DNA of 42,785 nucleotides from UBA8522 sp035528895. GTDB taxonomy: Bacteria > Acidobacteriota > Aminicenantia > Aminicenantales > UBA8522. Each line of letters starts with the position of its first letter. The stretch's first letter is position 1. This document shows positions 32,011 through 40,287 of the stretch, in pieces. The notes under the pieces were generated by a model that did no database searches, was not told the origin of the DNA, and saw only the letters and a program-made list of their open reading frames with translations. The stretch spans positions 1 through 42,785 of the forward strand of contig DATKXS010000084.1 of the NCBI GenBank assembly GCA_035528895.1. The letters run 5' to 3'. The position numbers and the translations under genes were made by a program.

Positions 32011-32040
32011 TTGACGGGAGCTACTGATCCGGGATATTCT
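32011..32040 (+). promoter_or_regulatory. promoter of the flippase gene
   Basis: TTGACG (32011-32016), 18 nt, TATTCT (32035-32040), then 18 nt without a ribosome site to ATG 32059. Confidence 0.5.
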
Positions 32041-32058
32041 GAACAGCACATTCGTTTT

Positions 32059-33498
32059 ATGTTCAACGACATCAAGCAACTCGGCAAGGAAACGGCCATC
32101 TACGGGGTCAGCACTATCATCGGTCGTTTCCTGAACTTTCTCCTCGTCCCCCTTTATACCAATGTTTTTTCCCGGCAGGACTACGGCCTGGTCACCAACG
32201 TCTACGCCTACATCGCCCTGCTCAACATCATCTATCTTTACGGGATGGATTCCGCCTACTTGAAGTACGCCAGCACGGAAGAGCTGGGGGACGAAAGAAA
32301 GACGTTCAGCACGGCTTACAACGCCGTCCTCCTCAGTTCTCTTCTGTATTCTATGCTCTTCCTGGTTTTCCGGAGTGGGCTCTTCCGGCAGTTCGCCCTG
32401 GCCGAAGGACAGACGCGAATCCTTTTTTTCATCATGGGCATTCTGTTCTTCGATGCCGTCTCGATCGTGCCCTTTGCCCGGCTGCGTTTCCACAACCGGC
32501 CTTGGAAATTCGCCCTCATCAAATCCGTCAATATCGTCGTCAACCTGGCCCTCAATGTCGTTTTCATTCTGCGGTACCACATGGGTATCGAGGGTGTTTT
32601 CCTGGCCGGTCTGGCAGCCTCGGTGCTGACCTGGCTCATCCTTCTTCCCGATATCCTCAGGAACCTGGAGTTCCGGGTCAGCAGAGGCCAGCTCGGACCT
32701 CTCCTCAGGTTCGGGATTCCCTTTGTCCCCACCGGGCTCGCTTCGATGATCACCCAGGTTATCGACCGACCCATCCTGCTTGCTCTGACGAACGCGGCGA
32801 CCGTCGGTGTTTACCAGGCAAACTACAAGCTGGGGATCTTCATGATGCTTTTCGTCTCCATGTTTCAGTATGCCTGGCAGCCCTTCTTCTTGAAGAACGC
32901 AGCCAGACAGGACGCCAAAATCCTCTTCGGCAAGGTCCTGACGGCGTTTCTTCTGGCGGCCTCCGCCATCTTCATTGTCTTGAGTCTATTCATCGAGAAC
33001 ATCGTCAAACTGAGCATTTTTGGAAAGCACCTGATCGGCCGGGACTTCTGGGGAGGGCTGCCCATCGTGCCGATCATCCTGCTTGCGTATTTGTTCAACG
33101 GCCTGTATATCAACTTCATGGCCGGCATTCAGATCGAGAAAAAGACCCAATTCCTGCCGATCGTCACCGGAGCCGGCGCCCTGGCCAACGTGGCGGCCAA
33201 CTTCCTTCTCATCCCGAAGTACGGCTATTTCGGCGCCGCCTGGGCGACCCTGGTGAGCTATCTCATCATGGCGGCCGGAAATTACTTTTTCTCGCAGCGT
33301 TTCTATCGGGTCCAATACGAGTACGGCAAGCTGGCGCTCGTCGGGACCGCTCTGCTGGTCTCCTTCGGGGGATATCTGATGGCGAAGCGGCTCTGGCCGG
33401 ACGGGGGGATTCTCCTCAAGATGATCGCTCTAATCATCTACCTAGTCCTTATTTTTTCCTTCCGCCTGGTCGATCTTCGGACAATAAAAAAAATTTAG
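32059..33498 (+). CDS. polysaccharide flippase (Wzx/MATE-like)
   Basis: A 479-residue protein starting MFNDIKQLGKETAIYGVSTI with about 14 hydrophobic helices: VSTIIGRFLNFLLVPLYTN, LLRFGIPFVPTGLASMITQV, VGVYQANYKLGIFM, YGYFGAAWATLVSYLI. This is the Wzx/oligosaccharide-flippase (MOP superfamily) pattern; such proteins turn lipid-linked glycan units across the inner membrane. I start at 32059 because the promoter ends 18 nt upstream and homologues begin near here; the frame is open to 31948, but that part is upstream of the promoter. The stop codon TAG straddles the left end of the MITE. Without the insertion the protein would probably have ended six residues later. Confidence 0.88.
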   Translation: MFNDIKQLGKETAIYGVSTIIGRFLNFLLVPLYTNVFSRQDYGLVTNVYAYIALLNIIYLYGMDSAYLKYASTEELGDERKTFSTAYNAVLLSSLLYSMLFLVFRSGLFRQFALAEGQTRILFFIMGILFFDAVSIVPFARLRFHNRPWKFALIKSVNIVVNLALNVVFILRYHMGIEGVFLAGLAASVLTWLILLPDILRNLEFRVSRGQLGPLLRFGIPFVPTGLASMITQVIDRPILLALTNAATVGVYQANYKLGIFMMLFVSMFQYAWQPFFLKNAARQDAKILFGKVLTAFLLAASAIFIVLSLFIENIVKLSIFGKHLIGRDFWGGLPIVPIILLAYLFNGLYINFMAGIQIEKKTQFLPIVTGAGALANVAANFLLIPKYGYFGAAWATLVSYLIMAAGNYFFSQRFYRVQYEYGKLALVGTALLVSFGGYLMAKRLWPDGGILLKMIALIIYLVLIFSFRLVDLRTIKKI

Positions 33499-33794
33499 GG
33501 GACGTTCCCCAGGGGGACACCCTACTCCCTCACCATCACTGAGGTACACTGGGGAACATCCCAGAAAGTATATAACCTGAGACCTGCGTTAAGATGAGAA
33601 GATGATCACGCTAAATCATGAAATATTAGATATATGCAAGTTTCTTATGCCGGATTCTTAACCTACCTTTTAGTTAGGTTAAGAATCAACTCGGAAATAA
33701 TGTCTTTCCAGATTAGATTTTTGAAAAGTTGGCTTTTTCACGCCGGATTCAGGTATAAAGCTAAAGTAGGGTGTCCCCCTGGGGAACGTCCCCG
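33497..33794. mobile_element. non-autonomous MITE with perfect 29-bp terminal inverted repeats
   Basis: The left repeat (33498-33526) begins GGGGACGTTCCCCAGG. The right repeat (33765-33793) is its exact 29-base reverse complement. The flanks read AATTT-A before and G-AATTT after, which suggests a 5-bp target duplication (33492-33496 and 33795-33799). The element encodes no transposase. Inside lie a third partial end copy (CTGGGGAACATCCC, 33549-33562) and a 13-bp hairpin (33653-33687). Similar GGGGACGTTCC ends are, as I recall, common around REP-associated Y1 transposases, but that link is unproven. It accounts for most of the otherwise gene-free stretch 33499-33858. Confidence 0.75.
33653..33687. 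repeat. 13-bp hairpin inside the MITE
   Basis: GATTCTTAACCTA (33653-33665) and TAGGTTAAGAATC (33675-33687) form a perfect 13-bp stem around a 9-nt loop. Confidence 0.7.
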
Positions 33795-33815
33795 AATTTT
33801 GAATCGCCTCTCATT

Positions 33816-33843
33816 TTGACAACGGCCTGACCTGTGTTATAAG
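33816..33843 (+). promoter_or_regulatory. promoter of the flavoenzyme operon
   Basis: TTGACA (33816-33821), 16 nt, TATAAG (33838-33843), just beyond the right end of the MITE. The -35 box overlaps the reconstructed original stop codon of the flippase gene (TGA 33817-33819). Confidence 0.6.
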
Positions 33844-33858
33844 CTTTTCCCGGAGTTC

Positions 33859-34866
33859 TTGGCCTTAAAGATTGAGATGATGCCCGCGCCTTTCAAAGTC
33901 GGAGTGGACAGCTATTCGCTCCACCCTCTGAAGCTCACTCCCTTCGAACTCTTGGACTGGGTCAAGGTCAACGGCGGCGACGGCGTGCAGTTCTCCGAGG
34001 TCAACCTGCCTCCCCGCCGCCGGCTCGACAGGTCGTTCCTCCGGGATCTTTCTCAGAACGCCCGGGAGAAACGTCTCTACCTCGAATGGGGAGGCGGGCA
34101 GCATATCCCCTTCGACCTCCGGACGGGACGTCCTGTCGATATCTTCAAGGTGAACCGCCGGGCCGCCGAGCAGGCCCATCTCCTCGGCCTCCGGGCCATC
34201 CGTTCCTGCTCGGGCGGTCTGATGAGGTGGACAGATGATGCCCTCCCGACCGGAGTCCTTTTGCGGGCCATGGCTCAAAGCCTCCGGGAACAGAAACGGA
34301 TGCTCGGCGACCTCGGCGTGACCCTGGCCATCGAAACCCACTTTGAGTTCACCACCTTCGAGCTTCTACGTCTCTTCACCGCCTGCGGGGTCCGGCCGGA
34401 CGAATATCTCGGCATCTGTCTCGACACCATGAACCTGCTGACCATGCTCGAGGACCCGGTCCTGGCGACGAGGAGAATCCTCCCCTGGGTCGTCATGACC
34501 CACGTCAAGGACGGCGGGATTCTTCTGACCGAGAACGGGCTGCTCTCTTTTCCGGTGGAAGCGGGAAACGGTATCGTCGACCTTAAAAAGATCCTGCACC
34601 TGCTCTCCACCCTCGACCGCCGAGTCCACCTCTCGCTGGAGGACCATGGCGGGGAATTCCTGATCCCGATCTTCAACCGGGCCTTCCTCCTCAAGTTCCC
34701 CGACCTCACCGTGGTCGAGCTCGCCCAGCTCCTCGCTCTAGCGAGGGAGAGCCAGAAGCTCTTTGAGCAGGGAAAGCTCACCGCCGTCGAGAGAAGCAGC
34801 TGGCCGGAGGTCTGCGAAGAGCGGGTCAGGAACGGCCTTCAGAACATCAAGAAAATGGTGGGATGA
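33859..34866 (+). CDS. TIM-barrel sugar isomerase/epimerase-like protein
   Basis: A 335-residue AP-endonuclease-2-like (xylose-isomerase-type) TIM barrel. It starts around FKVGVDSYSLHP; expected metal ligands appear as AIETHFEFT (Glu), GICLDTMNLL (Asp), VVMTHVKDGG (His) and LSLEDHGGEF (Glu/His). Family members isomerise or epimerise sugars and keto-sugars with Mn or Co, and some act as C-glycoside lyases. The start is uncertain: TTG 33859 has GGAG too close, and ATG 33877 or 33880 is an alternative 18-21 bp downstream. It is first in a four-gene operon (9-bp gap to the OYE gene). Confidence 0.85.
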   Translation: MALKIEMMPAPFKVGVDSYSLHPLKLTPFELLDWVKVNGGDGVQFSEVNLPPRRRLDRSFLRDLSQNAREKRLYLEWGGGQHIPFDLRTGRPVDIFKVNRRAAEQAHLLGLRAIRSCSGGLMRWTDDALPTGVLLRAMAQSLREQKRMLGDLGVTLAIETHFEFTTFELLRLFTACGVRPDEYLGICLDTMNLLTMLEDPVLATRRILPWVVMTHVKDGGILLTENGLLSFPVEAGNGIVDLKKILHLLSTLDRRVHLSLEDHGGEFLIPIFNRAFLLKFPDLTVVELAQLLALARESQKLFEQGKLTAVERSSWPEVCEERVRNGLQNIKKMVG

Positions 34867-34875
34867 ACGGGTAGG

Positions 34876-36285
34876 ATGCCGCACGAACGTTTCCATTTCC
34901 CGGACCGTGCCGCCCTGGAGCGCAAGATCGCCGAGCTCGGCCTGGACATTCCTTTCTCCGATGATGTTTCAGTCCTGTTCAGCCACGTCTATATGCCCGG
35001 GAAAACGCTGCTCAATCGTTTTGTCGTGCTCCCGATGGAGGGCGCCGACGCCGATCCCTCCGGCAGCCCCTCGGACCTCAGCCGCCGCCGTTACAAGCGG
35101 TTCGCCGAGGGAGGCAGCAGTATGATCTGGTTCGAGGCCACGGCGGTCGCAGCCGAAGCCCGTTCCAACCCGCAGCAGCTCTGGATCCATCCGGAAACAA
35201 AGAACGGCTTCCGAAGACTCGCCAAGGAGACGCGGCTGGCCGCTCACAGAAAATTCGGGCATGACCACAACCTGCTGCTCATCCTCCAGCTCACTCATTC
35301 CGGGCGGTTCGCCAGGCCGGACGGACGGCCGGCGCCCATCGCCGCTCAGCCCAAGCCTCTTCTCGACACCGAGACGGGTCTCTCCGCCGATCATCATCTC
35401 ATCTCCGACGCGGATCTCGATGCCCTCCAGGACCGCTTTGCCGCCGCTGCCGGGCTGGCCTACGAAGTCGGGTTCGATGGAGTGGACATCAAGGCCTGCC
35501 ACGGCTATCTGATCTCGGAACTTCTGGCTGCCCGCGCCAGGCCGGACAGCCGCTACGGCGGCGGGTTCGAAAACAGAATCCGCTTTCTGCTGGAGACGTC
35601 ACAAAAAATCCGCCGGCAATTCCCGGGGCTGATCGTCACGAGCCGGCTCAGTGTTTTTGACGCCATTCCCCGGCCCCATGGATTCGGAGTCGACGCTGAG
35701 GACGCCGAACGGCCGGACCTCCGAGAGCCGGTCGAGCTCATCGGGAGGCTGGTCCGTCTGGGCTATCCGCTCATCGGGATCTCGCTCGGGATCCCCGCCT
35801 TCCGGCCCCACTACGGACGGCCTTACGATAAGCCGCTCATCGGGCAAGACCTCCCGGCCGAACATCCGCTCGTGGGAGTCGCGCGCTGGCTCCGCCTGAC
35901 GGCGGAGATCCAGAAAGCCTTCCCTTCCCTTCCGGTCGTCGGCGCCGGCTATTCCTGGCTCCGCCGTTTCTTCCCCCACGCCGCAGCGGCCATGGTGGAG
36001 AGGGGAAAGGCCTCGCTCATCGGGCTGGGAAGAGAGGCTCTCGCTTATCCCGATTGGGTCAACGACCTGGCGGCCAAGGGCCTCCTCGACTCCCGCCGGG
36101 TCTGCCTCTCCTGCTCGAAGTGCTCCCAGATGCTGCGGGCCGGAACCCGCGTCGGCTGTTCTGTCCGCGACACCGCTATCTACCAGGCCGAATATCGCCG
36201 GGCCAGAAAACTCGCTAAAGAGGTCCGGCGGAACGAGAAGCGGACGGCCAGGGCCGTCAAAAGACAGAAAAAGCGGAAATCCTGA
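34876..36285 (+). CDS. old-yellow-enzyme family flavoprotein with Cys cluster
   Basis: A 469-residue NADH:flavin oxidoreductase. FMN-barrel landmarks are RFVVLPMEG, LLILQLTHSGRF, VDIKACHGYLISELL and the signature RPDSRYGGGFENRIRFLLE. The C-terminal Cys410, Cys413, Cys416 and Cys428 (CX2CX2CX11C) match the 4Fe-4S site of the 2,4-dienoyl-CoA reductase/BaiCD branch with one spacing change (usually CX3C in the middle). Unlike those enzymes it lacks the second FAD/NAD domain, ending instead in a basic tail (RRNEKRTARAVKRQKKRK). Such proteins reduce activated C=C bonds. The stop is 1 bp before the next ATG, so electrons may pass to or from the adjacent FAD protein. Confidence 0.9.
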   Translation: MPHERFHFPDRAALERKIAELGLDIPFSDDVSVLFSHVYMPGKTLLNRFVVLPMEGADADPSGSPSDLSRRRYKRFAEGGSSMIWFEATAVAAEARSNPQQLWIHPETKNGFRRLAKETRLAAHRKFGHDHNLLLILQLTHSGRFARPDGRPAPIAAQPKPLLDTETGLSADHHLISDADLDALQDRFAAAAGLAYEVGFDGVDIKACHGYLISELLAARARPDSRYGGGFENRIRFLLETSQKIRRQFPGLIVTSRLSVFDAIPRPHGFGVDAEDAERPDLREPVELIGRLVRLGYPLIGISLGIPAFRPHYGRPYDKPLIGQDLPAEHPLVGVARWLRLTAEIQKAFPSLPVVGAGYSWLRRFFPHAAAAMVERGKASLIGLGREALAYPDWVNDLAAKGLLDSRRVCLSCSKCSQMLRAGTRVGCSVRDTAIYQAEYRRARKLAKEVRRNEKRTARAVKRQKKRKS

Positions 36286-36286
36286 G

Positions 36287-38308
36287 ATGAAAAAGACCAT
36301 CATGTCCGTCGGCGCTGCCCGCCTCCCCGTCATCTCGCTCAACACGCTCGTCATCGGGAGCGGAGCGGCGGCGCTCAACGCGGCCGTTTGCTTGCATGAA
36401 CAGGGAGTCGAGGATATCGCCATCGCCACCGACCTCTGGGGTGGAGGCACGTCCAACAACGCCGGTTCGGACAAACAGACCTACTACAAACTCTCCCTGG
36501 CCGGCGAACTCCCGGATTCCGCCCTCCGCCTGGCGGTCGACCTTTTTTCCGGCGGCTCGATGCACGGCGACATCGCCTTTGTTGAAGCCCAGAACTCGGC
36601 CCGGGCCTTCTTCCATCTCGTCGAACTCGGCGTGCCTTTTCCCCACGACCGCTACGGCGCCTATGTCGGCTACAAAACCGACCATGATCCGAGGCAGAGG
36701 GCCACGTCCGCCGGGCCGCTGACCTCGCGCCTGATGGTCGAGGCGCTGGGCCGGGAGGTCAAAAAGAAAGGCATCCCCATCCTCGACCGGCACGAAGTCA
36801 TCGCTCTTCTGACTCACGGCCGAGGAAACGCCAAGAAGGCCGTCGGCACCATCGCCATCGACAAGAAGAACATGAACCCGGCCAACTTTGGTTTCGTCCT
36901 GTTCAACGCGGTGAACATCGTGCTCGGGACGGGCGGACCGGCGGGAATATACAAGACCTCGGTCTATCCAGAAAGCCAGGTCGGCTCGCACGGGCTGGCC
37001 TTCAGCGCCGGAGCCGCAGCCCAGAACCTGACGGAATCCCAGTACGGGCTGGCCTCGCTCAAGTTCCGCTGGAACTTGTCCGGGACGTACCAGCAGGTCA
37101 TCCCCCGCTATATCTCGACAAACGTGAAAGGCCAAGACGAACGGGAGTTCCTGAACGATTATTTCCCCGACATGGACCGTCTGTCCACAGCCATTTTCTT
37201 AAAAGGCTACGAGTGGCCTTTTGACCCGACGAAGATCCGGGACTACGGCTCTTCCCTCATCGACATCCTCGTCTTCCAGGAAACCGTCCTCAAGGGGCGG
37301 AGGGTGTTCCTCGATTTCCGCCGGAACCCGGGCGGCGGAGGAAAGCTCGAGGAGTTCGCCTTCCATCTTCTCAGTCCGGAGGCGCTGACCTATCTCCAGA
37401 GGTCGGGCGCTCTTCTCCCGACGCCCATCCGCCGACTCGCCAAGATGAACCCGCCGGCGATCGCCGTTTACAAAGACCACGGCATCGACCTGTCCCGCGA
37501 GCCGCTGGAGATCGGCCTCTGCGCCCAGCACAACAACGGCGGTTTCCGGGCCAACATCTGGTGGGAATCCAACATCCAGCATCTTTTTCCCGTCGGCGAG
37601 GTGAACGGCAGTCACGGGGTGCGTCGTCCCGGCGGGTCGGCCCTCAACTCGGGTCAGGTAGGGAGCATGAGGGCCGCCTACTTCATCGCCCGGAGATACA
37701 GTGCCGCTCCGCCCGCCCGGAGAGCCTTTCTCGCCCGGGTCGGTCCGCAGGTCCGCGCGGCCCTCGGCCTGGCCGCTAAAATGATCGACGAACATTCGCG
37801 GGATATGGATCTCGTCGCCCGGACCCGCCAAGAAATCCGGGAGAGGATGTCGGCCTGCGGGGCGGCCGTCCGCGACCCGGAAAAGGTCAGACAAGCCGTC
37901 GGGGAGGCCTGGTCCCTTTATTCCCGGCTGAAATCGGAAATCAAGGTCCGCTCAGTGAAGGACCTAGCCGCCGCCTTCAAGAACCTCGACCTCTGTTTGA
38001 CCCATGCCCTCTATCTCGAAGCGATCAACGAGTACCTGAGCAAAGGGGGACGAAGCCGCGGCTCATATTTGGTCCTGGACAAGGCCGGTGAAAAGCCGTG
38101 CCCGGAACTGGCCGGCGAATGGCGCACCTCCTTGAATCCCCGGCCCTCCTTCGTCGATCAAAAGATCCTGGAGGTCTCCCTGACAGAAAACGGAGGGGTG
38201 GTCAAGGAGTGGGTGGACATCCGGCCCATCCCCCGGGAGGATCTCTGGTTCGAGACCGTCTGGGCGGCATTCCGGGAGGACCGGGTCACCCGGGAAAAGG
38301 AGAGCTAG
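36287..38308 (+). CDS. fumarate-reductase/SdhA-like FAD oxidoreductase
   Basis: A 673-residue flavoprotein. The FAD-binding start TLVIGSGAAALNAAVCLHEQG (21-41) and a C-terminal FAD loop, GEVNGSHGVRRPGGSALNSGQ, are clear, as are TNNAGSDKQTYYKL and the substrate-side LGTGGPAGIYKTSVYP. The helical C-terminal domain of succinate dehydrogenase/fumarate reductase flavoproteins is present. No heme-binding or Tat signal is visible, so the enzyme is cytoplasmic. It would reduce or oxidise a C-C bond or alcohol with FAD. The next gene's ATG follows its stop with no gap, so they are co-translated. The substrate is unknown. Confidence 0.88.
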   Translation: MKKTIMSVGAARLPVISLNTLVIGSGAAALNAAVCLHEQGVEDIAIATDLWGGGTSNNAGSDKQTYYKLSLAGELPDSALRLAVDLFSGGSMHGDIAFVEAQNSARAFFHLVELGVPFPHDRYGAYVGYKTDHDPRQRATSAGPLTSRLMVEALGREVKKKGIPILDRHEVIALLTHGRGNAKKAVGTIAIDKKNMNPANFGFVLFNAVNIVLGTGGPAGIYKTSVYPESQVGSHGLAFSAGAAAQNLTESQYGLASLKFRWNLSGTYQQVIPRYISTNVKGQDEREFLNDYFPDMDRLSTAIFLKGYEWPFDPTKIRDYGSSLIDILVFQETVLKGRRVFLDFRRNPGGGGKLEEFAFHLLSPEALTYLQRSGALLPTPIRRLAKMNPPAIAVYKDHGIDLSREPLEIGLCAQHNNGGFRANIWWESNIQHLFPVGEVNGSHGVRRPGGSALNSGQVGSMRAAYFIARRYSAAPPARRAFLARVGPQVRAALGLAAKMIDEHSRDMDLVARTRQEIRERMSACGAAVRDPEKVRQAVGEAWSLYSRLKSEIKVRSVKDLAAAFKNLDLCLTHALYLEAINEYLSKGGRSRGSYLVLDKAGEKPCPELAGEWRTSLNPRPSFVDQKILEVSLTENGGVVKEWVDIRPIPREDLWFETVWAAFREDRVTREKES

Positions 38309-39100
38309 ATGAAGAAAAGACCGGTGGCTCTGATCACGGGGTCGGGACGGGGAATCGGCCGGGGCATCGCTCTGGAGCTGGCCAACAGCGGCTTCGACAT
38401 CGCCGGCCTCGATATCGTTTTCGAGCCCGAGAACAAGAAGGTCGGACTCTTCGAGGTCAAAGAACTCGTCAACGCTCTGGGCGCGGATTTTTTTCCCCTC
38501 CAGGGCGATATCTCCGACCTCGCCGCCCACGAGAAAATCCTCGGCGAGGTCAGCGGCCACTTCGACCGGATCGATCTCTTGGTCAACAACGCCGGAGTCG
38601 CTCCTCTTGTCCGTCTCGACATCCTGGAGACGACTCCGGAGAGTTTTGACCGGGTGTTCGGGACCAACGCCCGGGGCGCCTTCTTCTTCACCCAGAAAGC
38701 GGCCAAGCAGATGGTCCTCCAGGTCAAAAAATCTCCCGACCCGAAGCCGGCGATCATCTTCATCACCTCGATCTCCGCGGCCGTGTCCTCGCCGTCCCGG
38801 GCCGAATACTGCATCTCCAAGGCGGCCCTGAGCATGACGGCGGCCCTCTTCGCCGACCGCCTCGCCGAGTTCGGGATTAACGTCTACGAGGTCCGCCCGG
38901 GAATCGTCGAGACCGACATGACCGCGCCGGTCCGGGAGAGATATGACAAGCTGATCGCCGAGGGGCTGGTGCCGCAGAAAAGATGGGGATTCCCGGAGGA
39001 TGTGGGAAAAGCGGTCGTCGCCCTGGCCAAGGGCTATTTCCCTTTCTCCACCGGGCTCGTCCTCGAGGTCAGCGGGGGGATGAACATCCGCCGGCTCTAG
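38309..39100 (+). CDS. classical short-chain dehydrogenase/reductase
   Basis: A 263-residue SDR of the FabG type: VALITGSGRGIGRGIALEL (TGxxxGIG at 10-17), LLVNNAGVAPLVRLD (NNAG), the catalytic Ser in ITSISAAVSSPSR and EYCISKAAL (YxxxK), and RPGIVETDMTAP. It ends GLVLEVSGGMNIRRL, a complete C-terminus. It would interconvert a hydroxyl and a keto group using NAD(P)H. AAGGAG lies just before the ATG, inside the previous gene. Last of the four-gene operon: isomerase, OYE, FAD enzyme, SDR. Confidence 0.9.
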   Translation: MKKRPVALITGSGRGIGRGIALELANSGFDIAGLDIVFEPENKKVGLFEVKELVNALGADFFPLQGDISDLAAHEKILGEVSGHFDRIDLLVNNAGVAPLVRLDILETTPESFDRVFGTNARGAFFFTQKAAKQMVLQVKKSPDPKPAIIFITSISAAVSSPSRAEYCISKAALSMTAALFADRLAEFGINVYEVRPGIVETDMTAPVRERYDKLIAEGLVPQKRWGFPEDVGKAVVALAKGYFPFSTGLVLEVSGGMNIRRL

Positions 39101-39127
39101 AATCCGGGGGACATGGGAGTGAAATGA

Positions 39128-39322
39128 TTCCATGATCAAATGGTTACGCTCGTCGAGAAAATGCTCAAACTACATAGACAAATGCCACAGGCCAAAACCC
39201 CGCACGAAAAAGAATCCGTGAAACGCCAGATCGAGGCGACGGATAAGCAAATCGATCAGCTCGTTTATGAGCTTTACGACCCTACCCCCGAAGAGATTAG
39301 AATCATAGAAGGAACACTCTGA
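39128..39322 (+). pseudogene. C-terminal fragment of a restriction-modification methylase
   Basis: From FHDQMVTLVEKMLKLHRQM through TPHEKESVKRQIEATDKQID to LVYELYDPTPEEIRIIEG, this matches from memory the conserved tail of Eco57I/TaqI-type (type IIG) methylase-specificity proteins (HDxMVxLVxxMLxLHxxL...QIxATDxxIDxLVYELYGLTxEEIxIVE). Only the last 64 codons remain. Homology begins before the ATG at 39140, and an in-frame TGA lies at 39125-39127, so the N-terminal thousand-odd residues are missing. A deletion scar of a lost R-M system. Confidence 0.72.
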
Positions 39323-39399
39323 TCTGGGATAATCAATATTTCGAGATTCGGCAAATCAACTGAGGCATAACCTGTGCATAGCCTTTCCTGCCAACCGAA

Positions 39400-40125
39400 G
39401 TGAAAATAGAAGAAGAAATCGTCCAGGAATATCTTCACAAAATAAGCACCGATGTTGTTCATGAACCCGATGGCAAGATTCCCCCTGACTTCAAGCTAAA
39501 TCAGATTATTGCCATTGAGGTTCGGCGTCTAAACAAAAACTTATTTGCGGGCCAGTTCAGCAAAGGGCTAGAGGAAGACCAACATAGTCTAGTAGACGGA
39601 TTGTCTGAAATAATTAAAGAATTCGACTCTCCGATTCCGGCAGACAACTATGGGATTGAATTACGGATCTCGCGTCCCACACCGAAAATAAACAAACTCA
39701 AGAGCGCAGCGAGAAAAGAGCTAAGGAGTTTTTTGGAAAACAAGCCTAATATGCCCTTTGAAATAAAACTGTCTGCTAATGTATCTATCATTCTTTCTAA
39801 AGACAACAGGAAAAGTTTAAAAGTGTTCCATATTGCTGTTATTTCAGATCAAGGACATTGCGGTTGGACAGCTCCAGATTACGTGGAAAATATAAATTTT
39901 TGCATATTAGAAAAGACAACAAGAATTCAAAAATACAAGTTTAAATACCCCGAATGGTGGTTGGTGCTTATTGATTCTTTAGCTGCAGGAATTGAAGAGC
40001 CAGAAAAGACTTTCGTAATTCAACACATAATCAAAGGTGCTGACTGGAAAAAGATAATAGTCATTCACCCCGAGACAAAAAAGGAGAACCTGGTGATCGG
40101 TTCATCTGATTTTATTGCCGAATGA
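39400..40125 (+). CDS. AT-rich orphan protein of unknown function
   Basis: A 241-residue soluble protein from GTG 39400 (VKIEEEIVQEYLHKISTDVV; an in-frame TAG at 39379 limits upstream extension). The N-terminal part reads HEPDGKIPPDF..NQIIAIEVRRLNKN, which resembles a degenerate nuclease-like core (PDF...IAIEVRRL recalls the D...ExK strand pair), but the assignment is weak. The C-terminal half is beta/alpha with WWLVLIDSLAAGI. The gene is strikingly AT-rich against its surroundings and lies between an R-M remnant and a toxin-antitoxin pair, so horizontal acquisition as defence-related cargo is likely. No ribosome site is evident. Confidence 0.65.
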   Translation: MKIEEEIVQEYLHKISTDVVHEPDGKIPPDFKLNQIIAIEVRRLNKNLFAGQFSKGLEEDQHSLVDGLSEIIKEFDSPIPADNYGIELRISRPTPKINKLKSAARKELRSFLENKPNMPFEIKLSANVSIILSKDNRKSLKVFHIAVISDQGHCGWTAPDYVENINFCILEKTTRIQKYKFKYPEWWLVLIDSLAAGIEEPEKTFVIQHIIKGADWKKIIVIHPETKKENLVIGSSDFIAE

Positions 40126-40238
40126 ACCATGCTTAATAGCTCTCAAAATGCGCCAAGTGCTTTTTTATGAGACGGATTTCTTCACCCCAGCGTTATTCCT
40201 TTGTGGAATTTTCGGATAAGCTCAAGCTGCAGGGGTTA

Positions 40239-40267
40239 TTGACATAAAGCGCTTAATCGCTTAAGCT
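40239..40267 (+). promoter_or_regulatory. autoregulated-looking promoter of the toxin-antitoxin pair
   Basis: TTGACA (40239-40244), 17 nt, TAAGCT (40262-40267). Within it are two palindromes, AAGCGCTT (40247-40254) and GCTTAAGC (40259-40266), and a direct repeat CGCTTAA (40250-40256 and 40258-40264). Repeats buried in the promoter are the usual operator layout for a ribbon-helix-helix antitoxin. Confidence 0.6.
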
Positions 40268-40287
40268 ACTATTGAAGGAGAGCCCTC

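Noticed and set aside
33634..33819. 61-codon plus-strand frame in the MITE
   Set aside because: It reads through the internal hairpin and the right inverted repeat. Its final residues are the displaced end of the flippase frame, not a separate gene.
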